From Gammaproteobacteria bacterium (GTDB taxonomy: Bacteria > Pseudomonadota > Gammaproteobacteria > Porifericomitales > Porifericomitaceae): a stretch of DNA of 14,844 nt. This document shows positions 1 through 5,952 of this stretch, piece after piece (position 1 is the stretch's first letter; every line of letters begins with the position of its first letter). The notes under the pieces are model-generated. The model saw only the letters and a program-made list of their open reading frames with translations, was not told the DNA's origin and made no database searches. Location: positions 1-14,844 of the forward strand of contig JAPPQA010000056.1 of NCBI GenBank assembly GCA_028817255.1. The letters run 5' to 3'. The position numbers and the translations under genes are program-made.

Positions 1-11
1 CGCCGGGGCGC

Positions 12-353
12 TTATTCCTCGTCCGGCACCTCCGGGAGGACGAAGGCACTGGCGGGACCCAACTCGTGCATGAACAGGATGCCTCCGTGCGGACGCGCGA
101 TGTCGGCCCGCTCGAATACGAAATCGAAGAGCTCGTCGGCCGTTGCGGCAGGCACGACGATGGAAACCACCTCCTTTTCCGACTGCGCGCCGATGCCGCG
201 ATAGGCCAGCGGCGTAATGCGCCCGACGCCGCGTGCGGACTTGACGCTGGCGCGGAGTATGTCCTTCTCCTTGCGCAAGATTTCCAGCAGCCCCGCGGCG
301 ACGCCCTTGGGCAAAATACAGAGCAACAGTTTGCAAGGCGCCTCCCGGTTCAT
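12..353 (-). CDS. PII-like signalling protein (second of a pair)
   Basis: A 113-residue protein with the size and beta-alpha-beta layout of PII family trimers, which bind adenine nucleotides and control transporters or enzymes by contact. Visible features are a first strand (KLLLCILPKG, about 8-17), a short T-loop region (about 38-60), the strand SEKEVVSIVVP (58-68) and a B-loop-like stretch ARPHGGILFMHEL (86-98). The Tyr-51 uridylylation segment of GlnB/GlnK is not seen. The ATG overlaps the stop of the upstream PII-like gene (ATGA), and GGAGG lies 7 nt before it (361-365), so the start is secure. It is the last visible gene of the DUF1538 unit. It shares the EKEV motif with its neighbour but is otherwise divergent, so it is a paralogue rather than a recent copy. 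PII membership is fairly secure; partner and ligand are inferred or unknown. Confidence 0.8.
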   Translation of the reverse strand: MNREAPCKLLLCILPKGVAAGLLEILRKEKDILRASVKSARGVGRITPLAYRGIGAQSEKEVVSIVVPAATADELFDFVFERADIARPHGGILFMHELGPASAFVLPEVPDEE

Positions 354-733
354 TCGCCGCCCTCCCCGGCCGGCTGGCGGGCAAGGCGCTCGGCGATCTC
401 GCGCGGGACGTAGGTGGCCGCCTTCTCCAGCGGCGTCACGTAGATAAAACCCATGCCGGGCGTATCCAGTTTCCCCGCCGCGTACATCCTCTCGAAGATG
501 CGATCCACCTGGTCATTGGCCACCACGATCATGATCACCTCTTTCTCGACCTCCACCGTGACCCCGAATACCCCCAACCGCTCGCGCACGCCGGTACCGC
601 GGGCGAAATAGACGGTCGCTCCCTGCGCGCCGGCGTCCTGAGCGGCCGTTACGATGGCATCGGCCGCGCCGCGCTGAACGATACAGGTGATCAGCGCCGC
701 GTCGGTCAGTACCGTGACATTGCGCGTACTCAT
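350..733 (-). CDS. PII family protein (nitrogen regulatory P-II-like)
   Basis: A 127-residue PII-family protein. It opens with a variable strand (about 5-20) and has a T-loop region at about 45-62 (ARGTGVRERLGVFGV), then strand EVEKEVIMIVV (61-71), a helix DQVDRIFERMY, and a B-loop/C-terminal segment GKLDTPGMGFIYVTPLEKA (87-105), which matches the ligand-binding side of PII proteins. The modifiable T-loop tyrosine context of GlnB is absent, so control by GlnD uridylylation is unlikely. The chosen ATG has GGAGG 7 nt upstream (741-745) and overlaps the stop of the DUF1538 gene as ATGA. A 24-residue upstream extension is possible in frame but would run into the DUF1538 coding region and is not PII-like. 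The overlaps imply co-translation with the membrane protein, so the inferred role is regulator of that protein. Confidence 0.87.
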   Translation of the reverse strand: MSTRNVTVLTDAALITCIVQRGAADAIVTAAQDAGAQGATVYFARGTGVRERLGVFGVTVEVEKEVIMIVVANDQVDRIFERMYAAGKLDTPGMGFIYVTPLEKAATYVPREIAERLARQPAGEGGE

Positions 734-2499
734 GTCGTTGCCTCCATCGCCTCGGATTGGGTGTATTCGCGGCGGCGGCGCAGCCGGATGGACCAGCGGA
801 TCCACAAGCCGGTGGCCAGCACCGACAGGATCGGACCGATGGAGGCCATTGCCAGGATGCCGAAGCCCTCAATGGCGCCCACTGCGTTGCCCAGCCCCAA
901 ACCCATGGCCAACACCAGGGGGACGGTCACGGGGCCGGTGGTCACGCCGGCACTGTCCCAGGCGATATTGACGAACTCTTCGGTGGACAGCGCGGTCAGC
1001 ACCAGCGCCGCCCCGTAACCGGGAACGATCAGCCAGTGGATGGGGATGGAGAATACGATCTTGAGTACGCCCAGCGCGATGCCAGTGCCGACGCCGAAGG
1101 AAACGGCGTACATCAGCGCGGCCTTGCGGAAAGCGCCGTTGCTCAAACTCTCTACGGTATGCCCGAGCGCATTGAGCGCCGGTTCGGCGAGCGTCGCGCC
1201 AAACCCGAGCAGCCAGGAGAACAAGATGGCGATGCCGATGCCGAAAGCGAAGGCGTACAGCGGCGATTCGCTCACGGCATCAATCCGGGTAAAGGCCGCC
1301 GGCACGAGGCTGCCCGATTGCCCGCCCAGTTTGGCCAGGCCGTAGCTGAGCCCCACGCCGAAGACCACCATGCCGAGCACAGCGAGCACGATGCCGTAGG
1401 CGATGGTGCCGGGCTGGCGCACCCGCTCACGCAGCACCGCAAGCATGACGACCAGCAAAAAGACGACCAGGGGAACGATGGCGCGCACGCCGAGTATCGT
1501 TTCCGCATAAGGGGTGCGTTCGTACCAATGCGGCGCCGTGCCGTCCGGCGCCGCGCTCCGCGCCATTTCGATAATATCCTGCGGCGAACTGCCCGCCGCC
1601 ACCGTGATCGCCAGCAGATATACCGCGACGATGGGAAACAGCGAGGCCAGGGTCACGATCCCGAAACCGGACAGCGAAGAGCTGCCCTTGCCCGCCGCCG
1701 CCGCGATGCCGATACCGAGCGACAGCACCAGCGGCACGGTTACCGGGCCGGTGGTGACCGCGCCGCAATCCCAGGCCAGTCCCATCGTCTTGGCCAGTTC
1801 TTCGTCGCCGGCGACATAAATCGTCAGCGCCAACAGCGGGGCGACGCTCAGGTAGATCAACGGCTTTAAACTCCAACCGCGGATAAAGCGCAGGGTGCCC
1901 AGAACCGCCGCCAGACCGACGCCGGCGCCGACCATCAGCACCAGCGTATCGGCGTGAAAATTGAGCAGCGCGTAAAGATAGGGCGCCCTTTCCGCCTGGA
2001 CGATGGCGCCGGCCGCCTTGAGCGCGCCAATGGCGGGTTCGGCGAAAGTTACCCCGATGCCGAGCAGAAACGCGACGGTCAGCACGACCGGCAGGCGCGA
2101 TTTCTTCGGCAGCACGTTGCCGATGGTCTCCCCAAAGGGCATCAGCCCAACCTTCAGCCCCTCCATAAACAGCATCAGCCCGACGATCACCGACAGCAGA
2201 CCGGCAACGATCACCCATGAATCGGTGACGCTTTGCTGCAGAATCAGCAGCTGGAACAGGATCAGGTACGCCGCCAGCTGGATCACCACCCGCGCCTGTT
2301 CCCAAAAGCGCGTACCTATATAAGGGCGCAACAGGCGGTACATGTCTATCGGCCGCAGCCGCAGCTGCGACGGCCGGTACGGCAATTCCCGGCCCTGCGC
2401 GTCGTGCTCGATCGCCGGAATCAGCGCGCTGTAGCTTAGTTGGCGCTGGTGCAGCGTCAATTCCCGCACCAAGGCGCCGAAACGTATTTTGCGTGCCAT
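730..2499 (-). CDS. DUF1538 family integral membrane protein, probable transporter
   Basis: A 589-residue polytopic membrane protein. A soluble N-terminus (1-65, rich in Arg) precedes many hydrophobic segments. Two homologous halves are visible: TFAEPA at 151-156 pairs with TLAEPA at 436-441; DCGAVTTGPVTVPLVL at 244-259 pairs with DSAGVTTGPVTVPLVL at 515-530; GFGIVTLASLFPI at 278-290 pairs with GFGILAMASIGPI at 545-557. This two-repeat layout is the DUF1538 signature, and the conserved polar/Gly/Pro motifs inside membrane segments suggest substrate or ion sites (inference). The family is commonly found with PII-like genes, as here, where the next gene overlaps by ATGA. The start is placed at the ATG before ARKIRFGAL; a GTG 35 codons upstream (2604) would add low-complexity Arg/Gly sequence overlapping repeats. 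Its ribosome site is weak. The substrate is unknown. Confidence 0.87.
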   Translation of the reverse strand: MARKIRFGALVRELTLHQRQLSYSALIPAIEHDAQGRELPYRPSQLRLRPIDMYRLLRPYIGTRFWEQARVVIQLAAYLILFQLLILQQSVTDSWVIVAGLLSVIVGLMLFMEGLKVGLMPFGETIGNVLPKKSRLPVVLTVAFLLGIGVTFAEPAIGALKAAGAIVQAERAPYLYALLNFHADTLVLMVGAGVGLAAVLGTLRFIRGWSLKPLIYLSVAPLLALTIYVAGDEELAKTMGLAWDCGAVTTGPVTVPLVLSLGIGIAAAAGKGSSSLSGFGIVTLASLFPIVAVYLLAITVAAGSSPQDIIEMARSAAPDGTAPHWYERTPYAETILGVRAIVPLVVFLLVVMLAVLRERVRQPGTIAYGIVLAVLGMVVFGVGLSYGLAKLGGQSGSLVPAAFTRIDAVSESPLYAFAFGIGIAILFSWLLGFGATLAEPALNALGHTVESLSNGAFRKAALMYAVSFGVGTGIALGVLKIVFSIPIHWLIVPGYGAALVLTALSTEEFVNIAWDSAGVTTGPVTVPLVLAMGLGLGNAVGAIEGFGILAMASIGPILSVLATGLWIRWSIRLRRRREYTQSEAMEATT

Positions 2500-2510
2500 A
2501 AATCCGATTA

Positions 2511-2543
2511 CCGTATCCGCGATTCCCGATTCCCGTATCCGCG
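2511..2543. repeat. Short direct repeats in the leader of the DUF1538 gene
   Basis: CCGTATCCGCG occurs at 2511-2521 and again at 2533-2543, a 22-bp period (two helical turns). Between them GATTCCC is tandemly repeated (2521-2534). They lie 12-44 bp before the DUF1538 start codon, so they could be an operator or a small mobile-repeat remnant; the sequence does not decide. Confidence 0.5.
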
Positions 2544-2655
2544 GGCCGTCCCCGGTTCGTCTCCCGTGCAAGCCCCCGCGCGCCAGCGGCAACAGACGCG
2601 GCACCAGGCTGGCCAGTGCCTTCCCCGATATGGAGACATTATAAGCGGCGTTGCG

Positions 2656-2846
2656 CTAGCGCGGATATTGCACGATCGTCCCCGAGCATTCGTTCGCGCT
2701 GGATTTTGCCCTCACCCCAACCCTCTCCCGGAGGGAGAGGGAGAAGAGGGCGCCCTTTCTTCACTTCCCTCTCCCTTTGGGAGAGGGACCGAGGGTGAGG
2801 GCGGAAAACGGCTCAGGCCCAGTCCGACAGGCTACTAGCGCGGATA
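2656..2846. repeat. 12-bp direct repeats bracketing a REP-like element
   Basis: The perfect 12-mer CTAGCGCGGATA occurs at 2656-2667 and 2835-2846, in the same orientation, on either side of the palindromic element at 2709-2801. The arrangement resembles a target-site duplication around a small inserted sequence, although the inner boundaries do not begin with obvious terminal inverted repeats. This is the main content of the 395-bp gene-free gap between the DUF1538 gene and the methyltransferase gene. Confidence 0.55.
2709..2801. repeat. REP-like palindromic intergenic element
   Basis: The element starts CCCTCACCCCAACCCTCTCC and ends with GGGAGAGGGACCGAGGGTGAG plus GG, an imperfect outer inverted repeat. 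Two inner hairpins are nested in it: CCCTCTCCC/GGGAGAGGG-type arms at 2721-2741 and TCCCTCTCCC/GGGAGAGGGA arms at 2767-2787. Sequences of this CCCTCACCC...GGGTGAGGG type are widespread intergenic repeats in proteobacterial genomes. Here it sits downstream of the restriction-modification genes and upstream of DUF1538, where its RNA could also act as a transcription or decay barrier (inference). Confidence 0.75.
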
Positions 2847-2855
2847 GGCAGCGAA

Positions 2856-2877
2856 AGGGCGGCGGCTCCGCCGCCTT
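2856..2877 (-). terminator. GC hairpin downstream of the methyltransferase gene
   Basis: GGCGGCGG (2858-2865) and CCGCCGCC (2868-2875) can pair around a very short loop, extended by an A-T and a G-T pair outside. It begins about 18 bp past the methyltransferase stop codon. On the minus strand only a short CTTTC follows, not a proper T-tract, so it is a weak candidate terminator or a stabilising 3' hairpin. Confidence 0.4.
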
Positions 2878-2894
2878 CCCGGTGGCTTGTTTCG

Positions 2895-3818
2895 CTACAG
2901 TCGCAACCCGAAAGATGCTCGTTTCTCCATAAGCTTCATTTGCTCGGCTTCGATGGTCACAGGCTTTTTATAGGTGGCCACATAGTTCGTCACTAGAGCT
3001 TCGAGCATCGGGTTGCGATTCTTCTCCTTTGCTCCCAAATGATAGAAATGTTCGCGAGTCAGATATGGGTACCGGGCCCAAATTGTGGATAAATTCTCGT
3101 TTTTCCTAAAGTCGTTACTATGCCAAGTAGAAAGGATAAAGCGCGATCTTGTAGATGCAAGGGCGGAATTCAGGTTGCGTTCGTTGTCCTCATTCCAGCC
3201 GTTGTAATAATCCGTGTGTCGCCCGATATAGGGCGGATCGCAATAGAGCATGTCTCCGGATTTTGCCATTTGGACGGTTTCCAGGAAATCTTGGCGGATA
3301 AATTCGTAGTCGCCCATAGACAGCGCATTTGCGATTGATTGAATTTGATTGCAGATTTTTGTGATATATGCTGGCGAAAAGCGGTTCGGCTTGTTGCAAA
3401 ATGGGACGTTAAAGTTGCCTTTTCGATTGAATCGAATCATGCCATTGAAGCATGCCCGGTTCAGAAAAAGAAAATCGAGAGGGTTACCGCGGACATTGAA
3501 ACGATTCCGAACATCGTAGAAATATTGTCCGTCCGTTCGTTTCAAGATAGCTCCTTCGTTGACCAGGAAAGAGCGGGCGATTCTAGAGGTGATTTCCCCC
3601 CGCTTGATTGCCTCGTAAAATCGAATGATATGCGGGTTACTGTCAGCGAGAATTACCCGTTTGGCTTGTAAATTGAAAGCGACCACGCCTGAACCCATGA
3701 AGGGCTCAATCCACCGCCCTTGAAAATTCGCGGGCATAATGGAGCGAATCCAAGGAACGAGTTTCGTCTTTATTCCCTGGCATTTGATGGGTGGGACAAT
3801 TGTGATTGCACGAGTCAT
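2895..3818 (-). CDS. D12-class N6-adenine DNA methyltransferase, M.EcoRV-like
   Basis: A 307-residue modification enzyme that transfers a methyl group from S-adenosylmethionine to adenine N6 and would protect host DNA from the adjacent endonuclease. Motif X lies at the N-terminus (VPPIKCQGIKTKLVPWI, 8-24), motif I is EPFMGSG (38-44) and the catalytic motif IV is DPPY (194-197). The order X-I-...-IV is that of the alpha/D12 group that includes Dam and M.EcoRV. Stretches such as LDFLFLNRACFNGMIRFN (114-131) and DPPYIGRH resemble M.EcoRV as I remember it. The ATG overlaps the endonuclease stop (ATGA), with AAGGA about 10 nt upstream. Base composition is clearly AT-richer than the flanks, a sign of horizontal acquisition. 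Class is certain; GATATC specificity is inferred from the partner endonuclease. Confidence 0.95.
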   Translation of the reverse strand: MTRAITIVPPIKCQGIKTKLVPWIRSIMPANFQGRWIEPFMGSGVVAFNLQAKRVILADSNPHIIRFYEAIKRGEITSRIARSFLVNEGAILKRTDGQYFYDVRNRFNVRGNPLDFLFLNRACFNGMIRFNRKGNFNVPFCNKPNRFSPAYITKICNQIQSIANALSMGDYEFIRQDFLETVQMAKSGDMLYCDPPYIGRHTDYYNGWNEDNERNLNSALASTRSRFILSTWHSNDFRKNENLSTIWARYPYLTREHFYHLGAKEKNRNPMLEALVTNYVATYKKPVTIEAEQMKLMEKRASFGLRL

Positions 3819-4636
3819 TTCAAGTTGTTCCTTGGGACAATTAGCGATGGGTTGCCCTTTCGATATTTCACAAAATCTTCCAGTGAAGCGATTTTCCCCT
3901 TCTTTGTGGTGATTCTACCATAATTCATCCAGTAGTCGTTAAACCAGTTTTCTCCCAGCCTGCGGAACATTCCATTCCCGTCCACAATGTCTTGAATTCT
4001 CTGGATGCTGCCGATGTTTGCCGTGTTTCCAGAGCCTCTCTTGTCACTTGCAATACGCCACTTTTCAGCAACAAAGAATTGGATATTTGAAATTACTGAG
4101 GTGATTGAGTGGAGATCGTCTATGGAGTATTGCCTGGTCTCTTCCAGGCTCGCTTCCTGGTTGCGGTCATAAATAATCCCGAGACAGAAGTGTCCGGAGT
4201 AAGAGCCATAGGGGAATCGAATGTTTTTTGTGCTATTTCGATCTCGGAAATACGTTCCGTGAGATCCAAGAGTAAAGCCGTTACACAGCCAGCGTTTGGA
4301 ATCGAGCCGATAAGTGGTTTTGAAGTCCACGGCGAATTTGAATTCTTTCCTTTTCGCCTTCCTGGGAAGGATGAAAGAAATATCCGGATAGTGATTCTGG
4401 TGCTCCGGCAATACGACCTTGTAGCCACTCTTACCGGCAAACTCCATGATTTTTGGGAACAGGTGAATCTCAAGTATCTTGGAAATGATTTTTGTGTCCG
4501 AAGAAATCGTATAGACATTTCGGAATGCGTCAACGAAGCCCTTCACGGCCCACTGGTCGTTACCTGTGCTGATATGCCGAGAGAGCCCCTTGGAGAATTT
4601 CTGTAGCGCAGCCGCGAATTCCGTTTTTGCGCTCAT
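3815..4636 (-). CDS. Type IIP restriction endonuclease, EcoRV family
   Basis: A 273-residue protein (EcoRV has 245) with extensive similarity to EcoRV. The PD...DxK nuclease core is intact: NHYPD gives Asp85, and FAVDFKTTY gives Asp104 and Lys106, matching EcoRV Asp74, Asp90 and Lys92; Glu56 matches EcoRV Glu45. The minor-groove Q-loop keeps Gln80-Asn81. The major-groove recognition loop is GSGNTA (201-206) against GSGNTT in EcoRV, followed by NIGSI and a VDGNGMF segment. It should therefore cut GATATC, probably blunt like EcoRV. The ATG at 4636 gives MSAKTEF, aligning with the EcoRV N-terminus; an in-frame TTG at 4654 is an alternative. The gene precedes and overlaps the methyltransferase gene, and no controller (C) gene is visible nearby. 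It is AT-rich like its partner. Confidence 0.94.
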   Translation of the reverse strand: MSAKTEFAAALQKFSKGLSRHISTGNDQWAVKGFVDAFRNVYTISSDTKIISKILEIHLFPKIMEFAGKSGYKVVLPEHQNHYPDISFILPRKAKRKEFKFAVDFKTTYRLDSKRWLCNGFTLGSHGTYFRDRNSTKNIRFPYGSYSGHFCLGIIYDRNQEASLEETRQYSIDDLHSITSVISNIQFFVAEKWRIASDKRGSGNTANIGSIQRIQDIVDGNGMFRRLGENWFNDYWMNYGRITTKKGKIASLEDFVKYRKGNPSLIVPRNNLK

Positions 4637-4718
4637 TCCCTCATTCTGACACAAGCCGGTGCGACTTGGCCAGAAGCCCTTGTGGGTGATTTGAAGTCCG
4701 TGCGGGTGGAATGAGGGA
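4637..4718. promoter_or_regulatory. 10-bp inverted repeat over the endonuclease start region
   Basis: TCCCTCATTC at 4637-4646 is the exact reverse complement of GAATGAGGGA at 4709-4718, separated by 62 bp. In the minus-strand transcript the arm nearest the gene contains GAGGGA, the only Shine-Dalgarno-like sequence, directly touching the endonuclease ATG at 4636. Pairing of the two arms in mRNA would hide that site. A paired DNA operator is the other reading. No function is shown by sequence alone. Confidence 0.45.
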
Positions 4719-4825
4719 TACGGTGCGGTGGTTCTTTGCGGCGGGAGGCGCCTGGCGAATCGAAGCGGCGCGCTGACGGAGCGGTCACGGGAGACCCAAT
4801 TGACTTTTCGGGGGACGGCAATGCG

Positions 4826-5923
4826 CTACTCGCGCAGCAGGGAGGCGAAGGGGCGGCGGCGGCGCCAGAAGCGCCAGGCGGCATAGCGGCCCAGCAGAAA
4901 CTCCCGCTCGTCCGCGATAATGCGCAACGCGCCCAAGCGGCCGCCGCGCAGGGCCCGGGCCGCGGGCGACAGCCAGCCTTCCCACAGACGTTCCAGGCAG
5001 CGCCGCCAACCGTCTCCGTCGCCTTGCCGGCAATGCCGCAGGGCCTCGCCGGCGACCGCCAACAGCCGCCCGCCGGCCTGCGTCTCCGCCAGGGGCGCCG
5101 TTTCCGGGAACAAGGCATACGGCAGATCGTGCAGCCGGGCCAGCGCCGGAAGCAGCGCCTCCGCATCGGCCTCGGCGTCGCCATATACCCGCGTCCAGGG
5201 CGGCGACGGCGACGGCGGCGGCAGGACGCCCGCGCCCCAACACCACAGCGCGTTGATCGGCGGCTCGCCCCGCCGCTCGCGCTCCCGGTTCGCATCGCTG
5301 GCATGGAGCGCCATCTGCGCCTCGCTGGCAAGCCGCGCCCAGTCGTCGCGGTCGGGGCCCGCGGGCAAAAGCTCCCGGAGGTCGCGCCCCACCGCCATGC
5401 CGGGCGGAACGGTGAGCAGGCGCGGCAGGCTCGGCAGGCGCAGATACCAGCGCTGCGGGCGCGCGACCTCCAGCGCGGCGCCGGCGCGGGCGTAGATCTC
5501 GCGCGCCGCCGCCGCCAGCGCCTCCGCATCGGCACGCCCCAGGCGGCAGGACGCGGCATCCAACAGGGTCGCGCCGCTGCGAGTGACGGCCCAGTGCACG
5601 GGGTCGGCGCGCATCCACACCGCTGGCCCGCGCTCGTCGCGGGCCGGCTCCGGGGGCACTGCGGCCTCGGCAACATCGTGCAGGCGGGTCAGCGCGGCCA
5701 CCGGCAACTCGCGCCCGGCGCCGGGATGCAGGCCGAATAATTCCAGCAGCCGCCCCTCCGGAGACTCCGGCGCCAGGCGCCGGACGGCGGCGCGGGCCAG
5801 CAGGCTCTCCAGGGCGGGGAAGCGAGGCGCCGCCGCCGGCAACAGGCGCGGCGGCCCGAACAGCCCGGGAACGACCAGCGCCAACTGGCCTGGCAGGCGG
5901 CGGGACGGCAGTACGCGGTGCAC
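4826..5923 (-). CDS. RpfE-like protein (cofactor-independent phosphoglycerate mutase-related family)
   Basis: About 365 residues if the GTG at 5923 is used. It carries hallmarks of the proteobacterial RpfE/PGM-like family: an early LALVVPGLFGPP segment (14-25), FPALESLLAR (35-44), WMRADPVHW (103-111), RWYLRLP (158-164), LLPAG-D--DWARLASEAQMALH (185-207) and PPINALWCWGAG (221-232). The family is annotated as a regulatory protein or phosphoglycerate-mutase relative, but the reaction is not established and I cannot identify a complete metal-binding phosphatase set. It starts 29 bp after thrC, so it is probably the last gene of the alaC-hom-thrC transcript. The start is uncertain: GTG 5923 lacks a clear ribosome site, and TTG at 5884 is possible. 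In related genomes a recJ gene often lies next to this family; here the restriction-modification cassette follows instead. Confidence 0.8.
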   Translation of the reverse strand: MHRVLPSRRLPGQLALVVPGLFGPPRLLPAAAPRFPALESLLARAAVRRLAPESPEGRLLELFGLHPGAGRELPVAALTRLHDVAEAAVPPEPARDERGPAVWMRADPVHWAVTRSGATLLDAASCRLGRADAEALAAAAREIYARAGAALEVARPQRWYLRLPSLPRLLTVPPGMAVGRDLRELLPAGPDRDDWARLASEAQMALHASDANRERERRGEPPINALWCWGAGVLPPPSPSPPWTRVYGDAEADAEALLPALARLHDLPYALFPETAPLAETQAGGRLLAVAGEALRHCRQGDGDGWRRCLERLWEGWLSPAARALRGGRLGALRIIADEREFLLGRYAAWRFWRRRRPFASLLRE

Positions 5924-5952
5924 GGGGGCGCAGGACGGCCGCCGGGCGGCGC

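Noticed and set aside
757..1869. A 370-codon plus-strand open frame opposite the DUF1538 gene
   Set aside because: Gly/His/Gln/Asp-rich with no hydrophobic core; DUF1538 on the minus strand explains the region, including its internal repeats.
2709..2801. CRISPR array or tRNA-like structure in the 2.7-kb gap
   Set aside because: There are only nested palindromes and one flanking duplication, no regularly spaced repeats with unique spacers, and no cloverleaf or CCA-type end.
4655..4825. A controller (C) gene for the restriction-modification system
   Set aside because: The 171-bp stretch has no open frame of C-protein length with a helix-turn-helix pattern; it is high-GC like the chromosome.
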